Shown here piece after piece: positions 28,538-37,347 of a stretch of DNA of 64,000 nucleotides. The position numbers were made by a program, and so were the translations under genes. How positions within the stretch are numbered: the stretch's first letter is position 1; each line of letters opens with the position of its first letter. Under the pieces are notes generated by a model. It saw only the letters and a program-made list of their open reading frames with translations. It did not search any database and was not told the origin of the DNA. Source of the stretch: Streptomyces sp. NBC_01353 (lineage in GTDB: Bacteria > Actinomycetota > Actinomycetes > Streptomycetales > Streptomycetaceae); assembly GCF_036237275.1 (NCBI RefSeq), contig NZ_CP108352.1, forward strand, positions 6,076,001 to 6,140,000, written 5' to 3'.

Positions 28538-28565
28538 CCCCTGGCGCCGACAGGCGGCGCCGGGG
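28538..28565 (+). terminator. Terminator after siderophore-binding gene
   Basis: CCCCTGGCGCC at 28538-28548 pairs with GGCGCCGGGG near 28556-28565 with one bulge. A TTTC stretch follows. It starts 10 bp after the stop codon. Confidence 0.7.
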
Positions 28566-28681
28566 GACTCTTTCGCCCGAGATCACCGCAACCATCGATT
28601 GAGCAACCCGACGGCGGTGGACCACCTCCGCGAAAGCGGCGCCGGTTTAGGCGCACAAGGCAGCCAGGTAGCCTTTCCCTC

Positions 28682-29500
28682 GTGCCCCGTCTGTCTGAAG
28701 TCATCGCCGCGCTCGACGCTCTCTGGCCGCCCGAGCGGGCCGAGGAGTGGGACGCCGTCGGCACGGTCTGCGGCGACCCCGACGCCGAGGTCAGCCGTGT
28801 CCTGTTCGCCGTGGACCCCGTCCAGGAGATCGCCGACGAGGCGATCGCGCTCGGCGCCGACCTGATCGTCACCCACCACCCGCTCTATCTGCGCGGTACG
28901 ACGACGGTCGCGGCCTCCCACTTCAAGGGCCGCGTCGTGCACACGCTGATCAAGCAGGACATCGCCCTGCACGTCGCGCACACCAACGCCGACACCGCCG
29001 ACCCCGGGGTGTCCGACGCCCTGGCCGGCGCCCTGGACCTGCGGATCACCGGCCCCCTGGTCCCCGAGACCAACCTCGGCCGGATCTGCGAGCTGGACCA
29101 CCCCGAGACGCTCGCCGAGTTCGCGGCCCGCGCCGCGAAGCGGCTGCCCGCCACCGCGCAGGGGATCCGGGTCGCCGGAGACCCGGGCATGACCGTCCGC
29201 CGGGTCGCGGTCAGCGGCGGCTCCGGCGACGGCCTCTTCGGCGCCGTACGGGCCGCCGGCGTCGACGCCTTCCTCACCGCGGACCTGCGTCATCACGCGG
29301 TCTCCGAAGCCACCCAGCACGCTCCGATCGGCCTGATCGACGCCGCCCACTGGGCCACCGAATGGCCCTGGTGCGAGCAGGCCGCCGCCCAGCTCGACGA
29401 GATTTCCGACCGCCACGGCTGGGGCCTCCGCGTCCACGTCTCGAAGACGGTCACCGACCCCTGGTCCTCCCATCACAACTCCCCTGGAGCCCCCAACTGA
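28682..29500 (+). CDS. Nif3-like dinuclear metal-centre protein
   Basis: A 272-residue protein of the NIF3/YbgI/YqfO family. Metal ligands are visible in IVTHHPLYLRG (His pair), HVAHTNADTA (Asp) and, near the C terminus, IDAAHWATEWPW (His, Glu). The family forms ring-shaped hexamers; its biochemical role is still uncertain, with a GTP cyclohydrolase-like function proposed for some members. It starts at GTG 28682 with no clear ribosome site, so it may be leaderless. It is the first gene of a tight operon with the zinc-ribbon and RNase H genes, an order also known from mycobacteria (Rv2230c-Rv2228c). Confidence 0.9.
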   Translation: MPRLSEVIAALDALWPPERAEEWDAVGTVCGDPDAEVSRVLFAVDPVQEIADEAIALGADLIVTHHPLYLRGTTTVAASHFKGRVVHTLIKQDIALHVAHTNADTADPGVSDALAGALDLRITGPLVPETNLGRICELDHPETLAEFAARAAKRLPATAQGIRVAGDPGMTVRRVAVSGGSGDGLFGAVRAAGVDAFLTADLRHHAVSEATQHAPIGLIDAAHWATEWPWCEQAAAQLDEISDRHGWGLRVHVSKTVTDPWSSHHNSPGAPN

Positions 29501-30240
29501 ACGCCGCGCCCGCCGACCAGATCCGACTCCTCGACGTCCAGGCCCTGGACGTCCGTCTCCAGCAGCTCGCCCACAAGCGCAAGTCCCTGTCCGAGCACGC
29601 CGAGATCGAGTCGCTGAACAAGGACCTCACGCAGCTGCGCGACCTGCTCGTCGCGGCGCAGACCGAGGAGAGCGACTGCGCCCGCGAGCAGACCAAGGCC
29701 GAGCAGGACGTCGACCAGGTGCGCCAGCGCGCCGTCCGGGACCAGCAGCGCCTGGACTCCGGCGCCGTCTCCTCCCCGAAGGATCTGGAGAGCCTCCAGC
29801 GCGAGATCACCTCGCTCGCCAAGCGCCAGGGCGACCTGGAGGACATCGTCCTCGAGGTCATGGAGCGCCGTGAGTCCGCGACCGAGCGGGTCGCCGAGCT
29901 GACCGAGCGGGCCTCCGCCGTCCAGGCCAAGGCCGACGACGCGACCGCCCGCCGCGACACGGCCCAGGGCGAGCTGGACGCCGAGGCGGCGTCGGTCGGC
30001 AAGGAGCGCGAGCTCGTGGCCGGCTCCGTCCCGGCCGACCTGCTGAAGCTCTACGAGAAGCTGCGCGAGCAGCAGGGCGGTGTCGGCGCGGCGCGGCTGT
30101 ACCAGCGCAAGTGCGAGGGCTGCCACATCGAGCTGAACATCACCGAGCTCAACGAGGTCCGGGCGGCTGCCGCGGACACGGTGGTGCGGTGCGAGAACTG
30201 CCGTCGGATCCTGGTCCGCACGTCGGAGTCCGGCCTGTAA
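29497..30240 (+). CDS. Coiled-coil protein with C4-type zinc ribbon
   Basis: A 247-residue protein. Residues 5-190 form a long coiled coil (LLDVQALDVRLQQLAHKRK through the VQAKADDATARRD region). The C-terminal zinc ribbon has CEGCH and then CENCRR (two CxxC pairs). I place the start at CTG 29497, because TGGAG lies 7 nt upstream and the protein is expected to begin just before APADQIRLLDVQ; no ATG or GTG is near. The start overlaps the Nif3 stop (CTGA), which suggests coupling. Relatives with this fold are thought to bind nucleic acid; the role is unproven. Confidence 0.85.
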   Translation: MNAAPADQIRLLDVQALDVRLQQLAHKRKSLSEHAEIESLNKDLTQLRDLLVAAQTEESDCAREQTKAEQDVDQVRQRAVRDQQRLDSGAVSSPKDLESLQREITSLAKRQGDLEDIVLEVMERRESATERVAELTERASAVQAKADDATARRDTAQGELDAEAASVGKERELVAGSVPADLLKLYEKLREQQGGVGAARLYQRKCEGCHIELNITELNEVRAAAADTVVRCENCRRILVRTSESGL

Positions 30241-31718
30241 TGACGGCCATCACGGAAGTCGTCGTCGAGGCCGACGGAGGCTCCCGGGGGAACCCGGGGC
30301 CGGCCGGGTACGGGGCGGTCGTCCTGGACCCGGTGACCGGCGAGACGCTCGCGGAGCGAGCCGAGTACATCGGCGTCGCGACGAACAACGTCGCCGAGTA
30401 CAAGGGCCTGGTGGCCGGTCTGAAGGCGGCGCGTGAGCTGTTCCCGGACGCCAAGGTGCACGTCCGGATGGACTCCAAGCTGGTCGTCGAGCAGATGTCC
30501 GGCCGCTGGAAGATCAAGCACCCGGACATGAAGCCGCTGGCGGCGGAGGCGGCACGGGTCTTCCCCGCGCGCCAGGTCCGCTACGAGTGGATCCCGCGCG
30601 AGAAGAACAAGCACGCGGACCGCCTCGCCAACGAGGCGATGGACGCGGGCAAGCGGGGCAAGCAGTGGGAGCCTTCGGCCTCCTCGGCCGCCCTGGACAC
30701 GTCGGCGGCGCGCAACGCGGTGACCGCGGCCTCGGGCCCTCCCCCACTGCCTGCGGCGTGGGAGGGACCCCCAGGCGACGCGACGGCGGGGGCGGCCCGC
30801 GCGCGGGCCGCGCTCGCGGGTACGGCCGCCGGTACGCGTACGGGCTCCGGTACGCGTTCGGATGCGGGTGTCCCGACCGACGACGGCCTCTTCGCCGCCG
30901 ACGAGACCATCGCGGCCCAGGCCCGCGCCTCGCTGGCGGCGGCCGCCACGGCCGAGCGTGAGTCCGCGGAGAGCGGCGACTTCGAGGCCGAGGCGGGTGT
31001 CCTCGGCCACGAGCCCAAGCCTGCCGTGTCCGGTGCCGAGGGTGCCGCCCGCACCGGCGGTGCCGCCGCGCCCGGTTGGGGGGCGCCCGACATGGGGGCT
31101 CCCGCCACCTTCGTGCTGCTCCGGCACGGGGAGACCGCGCTCACGCCCGAGAAGCGGTTCTCGGGGAGCGGGGGCACCGACCCCGAGCTGTCCGCCGCCG
31201 GGATGCGGCAGGCCGAGGCCGTCGCCGCCGCGCTCGCCGCGCGCGGGACGATCCAGGAGATCGTCAGCTCGCCGCTCAAGCGCTGCCGCCAGACCGCGGA
31301 GACCGTCGCCGCCCGCCTGGGCCTCGACGTGCGCATCGAGGACGGGCTGCGCGAGACCGACTTCGGTGCCTGGGAGGGGCTGACCTTCGCCGAGGTACGG
31401 GAGCGGTACGGCGACGACCTCGACGCCTGGCTCGCCTCGCCCAAGGCCGTCCCGACCGGCGGCGGTGAGAGCTTCGCGACCGTCGCCCGTCGCGTCTCCG
31501 CGACCCGGGACCGGCTGACCGCCGCGTACGGCGGCCGTACGGTCCTCCTCGTCACGCACGTCACGCCCATCAAGACCCTCGTGCGGCTGGCCCTCGGCGC
31601 CCCGCCCGAGTCGCTGTTCCGGATGGAGCTCTCGGCGGCCTCGCTGTCGGCGGTCGCGTACTACGCGGACGGCAACGCCTCCGTACGACTCCTGAACGAC
31701 ACCTCGCACCTGAGGTGA
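30240..31718 (+). CDS. Bifunctional RNase H / acid phosphatase (CobC-like)
   Basis: A 492-residue fusion. Residues 1-135 form a type I RNase H domain with the acidic residues in VEADGGSRGNPGPAG, AEYKGLVAGL, RMDSKLVVEQM and the final Asp in NKHADRLANEA. Residues about 280-492 form a histidine phosphatase domain with LLRHGETALT (catalytic His) and VTHVTPIKTLV. This matches Rv2228c of M. tuberculosis, which cuts RNA in RNA:DNA hybrids and has alpha-ribazole phosphatase activity. The ATG overlaps the previous stop (TAATG). The linker (about 140-275) is Ala/Gly-rich and includes a palindromic DNA element coding for PPPLPAAWEGPPGD. Confidence 0.93.
   Translation: MTAITEVVVEADGGSRGNPGPAGYGAVVLDPVTGETLAERAEYIGVATNNVAEYKGLVAGLKAARELFPDAKVHVRMDSKLVVEQMSGRWKIKHPDMKPLAAEAARVFPARQVRYEWIPREKNKHADRLANEAMDAGKRGKQWEPSASSAALDTSAARNAVTAASGPPPLPAAWEGPPGDATAGAARARAALAGTAAGTRTGSGTRSDAGVPTDDGLFAADETIAAQARASLAAAATAERESAESGDFEAEAGVLGHEPKPAVSGAEGAARTGGAAAPGWGAPDMGAPATFVLLRHGETALTPEKRFSGSGGTDPELSAAGMRQAEAVAAALAARGTIQEIVSSPLKRCRQTAETVAARLGLDVRIEDGLRETDFGAWEGLTFAEVRERYGDDLDAWLASPKAVPTGGGESFATVARRVSATRDRLTAAYGGRTVLLVTHVTPIKTLVRLALGAPPESLFRMELSAASLSAVAYYADGNASVRLLNDTSHLR
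30736..30775. repeat. Palindromic element inserted in a coding linker
   Basis: An imperfect palindrome whose arms are CCCTCCCCCAC and GTGGGAGGG, followed by ACCCCCAGG. It adds the Pro/Gly-rich peptide PPPLPAAWEGPPGD to the RNase H-phosphatase linker without breaking the frame. Very similar elements are dispersed in Streptomyces genomes. Confidence 0.6.
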
Positions 31719-31737
31719 CCCGCGACGGAAGCAGACG

Positions 31738-31768
31738 GGAGGGGTCACGGAAATCCGTGGCCCCTTCC
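31738..31768 (+). terminator. Terminator of the Nif3 operon
   Basis: GGAGGGGTCACGGA pairs with TCCGTGGCCCCTTCC around an AA loop, with a G-T pair and a bulge. It lies 20 bp after the RNase H-phosphatase stop. Confidence 0.65.
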
Positions 31769-31793
31769 CTCGTTCCGTAGCACCATCGACGCC

Positions 31794-32621
31794 ATGAGCT
31801 GGCACATCACCGACGACGTCGACGCCTTCCGCGCTGCGGCCCACGAGCACTTCGCCGCCGATCCCGCGCGGAACACCGTGCTGCTCACCCTCAGCGAGGG
31901 CGCCCGGCGGCGGCCCGTCGAGTCCGCGCGGTACGGCTGGTGGACCGAGGCGGACGGCCGGGTGACCGGTGCCTTCCTGTTCACGCTGCCCCACGAGCCG
32001 GCGCTCGGACCGATGCCCGCGGCGGCGGCCCGCGCCCTCGTCCACGCACTGCCGGACGCGGCCGAGGTGACCGGCGTGCGCGGCGAGGAGGAGACGGCGG
32101 AGGTCTTCGCCCGGGAGCTGTGCGGCGGGGACCGCGCGTGGACGACCACGCGCCGGATGCGGCTCTACCGGCTCGGCACGCTCACCCCGCCGGATCCCGC
32201 GCCGCCGGGACGGCCGCGGACGGCGGCCGCCGCCGACATTCCGCTCGCCGTGTCATGGATGCGTGACTTCGCCCGGGACATCGGGGAGGACGCCGACGTC
32301 GACCACACCCCGAACATCGAGCCCCGTGTCGCCGAAGGCCGCCTCCACTTCTGGGAGACCGGCGAGGGCCCGGTGTCGATGGCGAGCATCTCGCCGATCG
32401 TGGCGGGCCAGGCCCGGGTCTCACCGGTGTACACACCGGCCGAGCTCCGCGGTCGCGGCTACGCGGGAGCCGTCACCGGTGCGGTCAGCCGGGCCGCCCT
32501 GGACGCGGGCGCGGAGCAGGTCCTGCTCTTCACGGACCTCGCCAACCCCACCAGCAACGCCTTGTACCAGCGGCTCGGGTACCGCCCCGTGACCGACCAC
32601 GTCGGCCTGACGCTCTCCTGA
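31794..32621 (+). CDS. GNAT-family N-acetyltransferase
   Basis: A 275-residue protein. The C-terminal 130 residues are a GNAT domain with the acetyl-CoA binding loop RGRGYAGAV and the usual ending ALYQRLGYRPVTDH. The N-terminal 130 residues are a second, degenerate GNAT-like half (FLFTLPHEPAL), as in two-domain acetyltransferases. The substrate is not predictable. It stands alone, follows a terminator and converges on the KDPG aldolase gene; both stop codons fall within a short CTGAC-N5-GTCAG sequence. Confidence 0.85.
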   Translation: MSWHITDDVDAFRAAAHEHFAADPARNTVLLTLSEGARRRPVESARYGWWTEADGRVTGAFLFTLPHEPALGPMPAAAARALVHALPDAAEVTGVRGEEETAEVFARELCGGDRAWTTTRRMRLYRLGTLTPPDPAPPGRPRTAAAADIPLAVSWMRDFARDIGEDADVDHTPNIEPRVAEGRLHFWETGEGPVSMASISPIVAGQARVSPVYTPAELRGRGYAGAVTGAVSRAALDAGAEQVLLFTDLANPTSNALYQRLGYRPVTDHVGLTLS

Positions 32622-32632
32622 CGGTCGGTCAG
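32618..32632. promoter_or_regulatory. CTGAC-N5-GTCAG palindrome at convergent stops
   Basis: CTGACGGTCGGTCAG carries the same arms as the three operators upstream of genes, but here it covers the stop codons of two convergent genes (TGA and its reverse). It may be chance or act in termination rather than promoter control. Confidence 0.3.
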
Positions 32633-33261
32633 TGAGCCCGCAGCGCCGCCGCCTCGCGCGCCAGCGATTCGACCCGCGCCCAGTCGCGGGCCGCGAGGGC
32701 GTCGGCGGGCAGCATCCATGTACCGCCGACGCAGCCGACGTTCGGCAGCGCGAGGTAGGCGGGGGCGGAGGCCAGGGAGACGCCGCCGGTCGGGCAGAAC
32801 CGGGCCTGGGGGAGCGGGCCGGAGAGCGACTTCAGATACGGGACGCCGCCCGCCGCCTCGGCGGGGAAGAACTTCATCTCGCGCACCCCGCGCTCCAGGA
32901 GCGCCACGACCTCCGAGGTGGTGGAGACGCCCGGCAGGAACGGCACGCCCGAGGACGTCATGGCGTCCAGCAGGCTCTCCGTCCAGCCGGGGCTCACCAG
33001 GAAGCGTGAACCGGCCGCGACCGCGTCCGCGACCCCGGCCGCCGAGATGACGGTGCCGGCGCCGACGACCGCGTCGGGGACCTCGGCGGCGATCGCGCTG
33101 ATGGCGTCGAGCGCCGCCGGGGTCCGCAGGGTCACCTCGATCGCGGGCAGTCCGCCCGCGACGAGGGCGCGGGCGAGAGGTACGGCGTCGGCGGCGTCCT
33201 CCATGACGACGACCGGGACGACGGGGGCGAGGTCGAGGACGGAGGGCAGCGCGGAGGTCAT
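32629..33261 (-). CDS. eda: 2-keto-3-deoxy-6-phosphogluconate (KDPG) aldolase
   Basis: A 210-residue class I aldolase of the KDPG/KHG family. The catalytic Glu 42 is in AIEVTLRTP, the Schiff-base Lys 130 in VREMKFFPAE, and the phosphate loop is CPTGGVS. It splits KDPG into pyruvate and glyceraldehyde 3-phosphate, the last step of the Entner-Doudoroff route, or acts on a related keto-acid. No other gene of that route is next to it. GAGG-type ribosome signals are weak; ATG 33261 gives the normal length. Confidence 0.9.
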   Translation of the reverse strand: MTSALPSVLDLAPVVPVVVMEDAADAVPLARALVAGGLPAIEVTLRTPAALDAISAIAAEVPDAVVGAGTVISAAGVADAVAAGSRFLVSPGWTESLLDAMTSSGVPFLPGVSTTSEVVALLERGVREMKFFPAEAAGGVPYLKSLSGPLPQARFCPTGGVSLASAPAYLALPNVGCVGGTWMLPADALAARDWARVESLAREAAALRAH

Positions 33262-33406
33262 GGCCCCATCCTGCCCGTGCACGACAACACACGCAACGGG
33301 CGTTGCGCACAGTGCAACGCCCAACGCCCGTCGAGTACTCGTCGACCGCTCGGCCCGCGACGCCACATGCGCCCGAGCACCCCACTCCGGGGTCGTGCGG
33401 GCACTG

Positions 33407-34171
33407 CTAGTGGATCTCCTCCACGAGGACGTCGAGGGCCCCCGCCTTCCCCTCCTCCACCACGTACTTAAGGTCCCGCAGCGCCTCCACCAGCTCCACC
33501 GGGTCCTTCGGCGCCGCACCCGCCTCGAGGAGGCTGCGCACGATCCGCCCCTTCGTCGCCTTGTTGAAGTGGCTGACCACCTTGCGGGTCGGCGCGTGCA
33601 GCACCCGCACCGTCGCCGTCCGCACCGCCACCTCGCCCTTCGGCTTCCACGCCGAGGTGTACGCAGAGGACCGCAGATCCAGAACCAGTCCGTCGCCCGC
33701 CGCCTCCGGCAGCACGGTCGCCATCGCACCCCGCCAGTGCGCACCCAGCGCCCCGAGACCCGGCAGCTTCACGCCCATGGAGCAGCGGTACGACGGAATC
33801 CGGTCGTCCACGCGCACCGCGCCCCACAGCCCCGAGAACACCAGGAGCGAGGCCCGCGCCCGCTTCCGCGCCGCCGCGTCCAGCGTGGCCAGGCCAAGCG
33901 CGTCGTACAGCACCCCCGTGTAGATCTCGCCGGCCGGACGCGCACCCGCCGTCCGCAGCTCCGTGTTCTTGGCGATCTCGCCGCGCAGCCCCTCGCTCAG
34001 CCCGAGCACCTCGCGCGCCTTCTCCTCGTCGGCGACGCACAGCTCGACCAGCTCGTCCAGGACCGCCGCCCGCGCCCCGGCCAGGCCCGGCAGCGACAGG
34101 GACTCCGGCTTGAGCGGCGCCCCACGCCCCGAAGCGGCCTTACCCTCCGACGGCGGCAACAGCACGAGCAC
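33407..34171 (-). CDS. yaaA: YaaA family peroxide stress protein
   Basis: A 254-residue protein of the UPF0246/YaaA family. Conserved family blocks are LVLLPPSEGKA at the N terminus, YTGVLYDALG, LVFSGLWGAVRVDDRIPSYRCSMG and VSHFNKATKGRIVR. In E. coli YaaA limits free iron during hydrogen peroxide stress and has a DNA-binding fold. Start GTG 34171 is supported by GAAGGAG 7 nt upstream. It is divergent from the RNB ribonuclease gene. Confidence 0.9.
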   Translation of the reverse strand: MLVLLPPSEGKAASGRGAPLKPESLSLPGLAGARAAVLDELVELCVADEEKAREVLGLSEGLRGEIAKNTELRTAGARPAGEIYTGVLYDALGLATLDAAARKRARASLLVFSGLWGAVRVDDRIPSYRCSMGVKLPGLGALGAHWRGAMATVLPEAAGDGLVLDLRSSAYTSAWKPKGEVAVRTATVRVLHAPTRKVVSHFNKATKGRIVRSLLEAGAAPKDPVELVEALRDLKYVVEEGKAGALDVLVEEIH

Positions 34172-34267
34172 GGTGGTTCTCCTTCGTACGTACGGGGCTG
34201 GGGGTGCGGCCCCAGAACGTTCAGCCTACAAAGTGCCGGGCCAGGTCCCCCGCCATACGCTCGGTCC

Positions 34268-35707
34268 ATGCCACGCCGCCACATTCACGTGACCGGCGCA
34301 GCCGAGGACCTGCGGGCCGCGCTGCGCGCACTGAGAACCCGGATGCAGGTCCCGGCAGAGTTCCCGCCGGCGGTCCTCGCCGAGGCGGAGGCGGCCGCGG
34401 CGTCCCCGCGGCTGCCGGACCACGACGCCACCGACATCCCTCTCTTCACCATCGACCCGCCGGGCTCCCGCGACCTCGACCAGGCCGTGCACATCGCCCG
34501 CCGCCCGGGCGGCTATCGCGTCCACTACGCCATCGCCGATGTCGCCGCGTTCGTCACCGCCGGTGGCGCCGTCGACAAGGAGGCCCATCAGCGCGTCGAG
34601 ACCCTCTACTTCCCCGACGAGAAGATCCCGCTGCACCCTCCGGTCCTCTCCGAGGGCGCGGCCAGTCTGCTGCCGAACCAGACCGTGCCCGCCCTGCTCT
34701 GGCGCTTCGACCTGGACGCCTACGGCCGCCAGGTCGCCGTCGACGTACGCCGTGCGCGCGTCCGCAGCCGCCTCAGGCTCGACTACGCCGGCGCCCAGCA
34801 GCTGATCGACGCCGGCACGGCGGAGGAACCGCTCGCCCTGCTCAAGACGGTGGGCACCCTCCGCGAGGCCCTGGAGGTCGAACGCGGAGGGGTCTCCCTC
34901 GATCTCCCCGAGCAGGAGGTCGTCGAGACCGGCGCCTCGTACACCCTCGTCTATCGCGCTCCGCGCCCCGTCGACGGCTGGAACGAGCAGATCTCCCTGC
35001 TCACCGGCATGGCCGCCGCCGATCTGATGATCGCTGCGGGCACGGGGATCCTGCGCACCCTCGGCGCCGCCCCGGACGGGGTCGACAAGCTGCGCCGCTC
35101 CGCACAGGCGTTGGAGATCGACTGGCCGCACCACGTCTCGTACGCGGAGCTCATCCGCTCGCTCGATCCGGCGAATCCCCGGCACGCCGCCTTCCTGCTG
35201 GACGCCACCGGCCTGTTCCAGAAGTCCGCGTACGTCCACTTCACGGACGGCACTCTTCCGGATTCCCTGATCCATTCGGCCATCGCCGACGAGTACACCA
35301 GTTGCACCGCGCCCCTGCGCCGCCTGGTCGACCGCTATGTGGGCGAGCTGTGTCTGGCGGCCGTCGCGGGCCAGGCACCACCCGGGTGGGTGAAGGACGC
35401 GCTGACGAAGGTGCCGGAGGAGATGGCGAGGGGCCGTGGCAAGGACGCCGACAGGGAGAGCATGGACGTCGTCGAGGCGGCGCTCCTGAAGGACCGGATC
35501 GGCCAGGTCTTCGACGGGTTCGTGATCGACGTGAAGGACGCGGCCATGAAGAAGGGCGTCGTGCATCTGAAGGACCCGGCCGTGGTGGGCACCGTGAAGA
35601 GCCAGCAGGGGCTGAAGCAGGGGAACCGGGTGCGGGTGAAGCTGAAGAAGGCGGACCCGGCGGCGCCGGACAGGGACAAGGTCCTCTTCGAGCACGTGCC
35701 GGAGTGA
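34268..35707 (+). CDS. RNB-domain ribonuclease (RNase II/R-like)
   Basis: A 479-residue exoribonuclease of the RNB family. The metal-binding core is DIPLFTIDPPGSRDLDQAVH near residue 60, with the three acidic residues of the family, followed by HYAIADVAAFV and the block FPDEKIPLHP. The 3' part has YTSCTAPLRRLVDRYV, the second active-site region. It lacks the long N-terminal cold-shock domains of RNase R and ends with a short S1-like part (KGVVHLKDPAVVGTVK). It should degrade single-stranded RNA 3' to 5'. A TACGCT -10 close to the ATG suggests a leaderless or very short leader. Confidence 0.9.
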   Translation: MPRRHIHVTGAAEDLRAALRALRTRMQVPAEFPPAVLAEAEAAAASPRLPDHDATDIPLFTIDPPGSRDLDQAVHIARRPGGYRVHYAIADVAAFVTAGGAVDKEAHQRVETLYFPDEKIPLHPPVLSEGAASLLPNQTVPALLWRFDLDAYGRQVAVDVRRARVRSRLRLDYAGAQQLIDAGTAEEPLALLKTVGTLREALEVERGGVSLDLPEQEVVETGASYTLVYRAPRPVDGWNEQISLLTGMAAADLMIAAGTGILRTLGAAPDGVDKLRRSAQALEIDWPHHVSYAELIRSLDPANPRHAAFLLDATGLFQKSAYVHFTDGTLPDSLIHSAIADEYTSCTAPLRRLVDRYVGELCLAAVAGQAPPGWVKDALTKVPEEMARGRGKDADRESMDVVEAALLKDRIGQVFDGFVIDVKDAAMKKGVVHLKDPAVVGTVKSQQGLKQGNRVRVKLKKADPAAPDRDKVLFEHVPE

Positions 35708-35708
35708 G

Positions 35709-36572
35709 TCAGACGCTCACGACGGCCTGCCTCAGCGCTCGGTGCAGCGCGCGGGCGTCGTCCGCGTGGAAGCGGAGGGTGTGGACGGGCCGAGGCCCGC
35801 CGAGGAACCGGGGCGCGTCGACGGGCTCCGTCAGCTCGACGGTGACGGAGGTCTGGGAGGCGACGGCCAGGTTCAGCTCCCCCTCCTTCTTCTCGTGGGT
35901 GAAGAGCAGTTCGTACCGGACGGCGGCGATCTTCTCCAGCGGGATGCGGAGGTCGATGTGCGCGGCCCTCCGCAGACGGAGCGCGTCGGGGGTGAGGACG
36001 TGCGGCCGGGTCACGGAGGCGGCGTGCACCCCGAGGACGAACAGAATCCCCGAGTACACGTCCAGGACCAGCACGATCGCGTGGACCACGGGCCAGTCGG
36101 CCAGCAGGTACGACATCCCGACGGTCTCGACGAGACAGACGAACGCGAAGCCGTACATGAGGGCTGCCTGGTCGCGGGCGTGAGGGAACACCTGGTCGCC
36201 GGGGCGCACGCCGCTGCGGCGCCGGGCGACCCACAGCGCGAGGCTCGCCAGGAGCCGCAGCTCGTGCCCGATGAGCCGCAGCACCGGCTCGGGCACGAGT
36301 TCGCCGAGGGCCTCCCGGGCGGAGAACCCGCGGCGGTGGAGCCGTCCGTACGCCACGAGTCCGGCGACCAGCAGGAGAAGAGCGGCGGCCTCGGCGGCGA
36401 CGAGGGCGAGCGGCGCGATCCGTACACCCGCGACGAGACAGACGACGATCACGACTTCGGCGGGGAGCGAGGCGTACGCGGCACCGCGCAGCAGCCGGGT
36501 GGTGACGGCACGGCTCCCGGGGATCCTTGCGGCGGCACGTGGCTCGGCGGCGGCCGGCCGACGGCCCGTCAT
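35709..36572 (-). CDS. Membrane protein coupled to a MerR regulator
   Basis: A 287-residue protein. Two N-terminal hydrophobic helices (about 40-60 and 62-78) and two central ones (about 130-152 and 155-175) are visible. The C-terminal 110 residues form a soluble beta-rich domain (FTHEKKEGELNLAVASQ, HTLRFHADDARALHRALR). No named family is recognised. Its ATG overlaps the TGA of the MerR gene (ATGA), so both are coupled. It is probably the main target of the MerR promoter. Both genes are transcribed away from rnpB. Confidence 0.8.
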   Translation of the reverse strand: MTGRRPAAAEPRAAARIPGSRAVTTRLLRGAAYASLPAEVVIVVCLVAGVRIAPLALVAAEAAALLLLVAGLVAYGRLHRRGFSAREALGELVPEPVLRLIGHELRLLASLALWVARRRSGVRPGDQVFPHARDQAALMYGFAFVCLVETVGMSYLLADWPVVHAIVLVLDVYSGILFVLGVHAASVTRPHVLTPDALRLRRAAHIDLRIPLEKIAAVRYELLFTHEKKEGELNLAVASQTSVTVELTEPVDAPRFLGGPRPVHTLRFHADDARALHRALRQAVVSV

Positions 36573-37333
36573 CGGGCCCGCTCCTGGACCAGGAGCAGAG
36601 CGTGATGGACGACCGCGGTCTGGGCGGGGGAGAAGTCCCCGAAGAACACCTCGGTGAGTCGCCCCTGCGGCAGGCCCTCCCCGCCGAGCTGCGCCACCAC
36701 CTCGTCCGGCAGACAGTCGGCGAGCGCCTGCGCCGCCTCAGCCACGCGCGGGTCGTCGGGCGCGGCGTCCACGAGGGCGTCGAGCCGGGCGTACACGTCA
36801 TGGGCGCGCGCGACGGCCCGCGGATCCTCGGCCATGCTCCGCATCGTGCTCATGAGCTTCGCCCGCTCCTCCTCCGGAGCCACGGTGTCGAGCAGGGCGA
36901 GCAGCTCCCGGTCCATCGCGGCCATACGGGATGCCGGGACCTCGCCCAGATCCGCGAACAGGCCGGCCAGCTCCGTCGACACCGGCCCTTCGGCGGTCAC
37001 CCGCCCGGCCCGCGCCTCGCCCAGCAGCTCGGCGAGGCGCGCCCGCCGCTCGCGGATCACCGCCTCCTGCCGCCCGAGGTCGGCGTCCAGCTCCTCCAGT
37101 ACCTCCACCAGCTCCCGCCCCTCGTCGTTCGCGAGCACGTCCCGTACCTCGTCGAGCCCGAGGCCGAGCTCGGTCAGCCGCCGGATACGGGCGAGCAGGA
37201 CGGCGTCCCGGATGCCGTACTCGCGGTAGCCGTTGGCCCGCCGTACGGGCTCGGGCAGCAGCCCGAGATGGTGGTAGTGCCGCACGGCCCGCGGGGTGAC
37301 CCCGACGAGCGCGGCGATCTCGCCGATTCGCAT
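36569..37333 (-). CDS. MerR-family transcriptional regulator
   Basis: A 254-residue protein. The N-terminal winged helix is typical: MRIGEIAALVGVTPRAVRHYH, then GLLPEPVRRANGYREYG. A coiled dimer helix (about 75-110, DEVRDVLANDEGRELVEVLEEL) follows. The C-terminal 140 residues are a helical effector domain without the metal-binding cysteines of metal sensors, so an organic or protein signal is more likely. A MerR-type spacer palindrome with an adjoining TTGACC sits upstream of its own gene (37348-37370), pointing to self-control. It forms an operon with the overlapping membrane protein gene. Confidence 0.9.
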   Translation of the reverse strand: MRIGEIAALVGVTPRAVRHYHHLGLLPEPVRRANGYREYGIRDAVLLARIRRLTELGLGLDEVRDVLANDEGRELVEVLEELDADLGRQEAVIRERRARLAELLGEARAGRVTAEGPVSTELAGLFADLGEVPASRMAAMDRELLALLDTVAPEEERAKLMSTMRSMAEDPRAVARAHDVYARLDALVDAAPDDPRVAEAAQALADCLPDEVVAQLGGEGLPQGRLTEVFFGDFSPAQTAVVHHALLLVQERAR

Positions 37334-37347
37334 GAGCCCAGTAGAAA

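Noticed and set aside
30051-32045. 664-codon minus-strand frame over the RNase H-phosphatase gene
   Set aside because: Shadow of a well-supported plus-strand gene.
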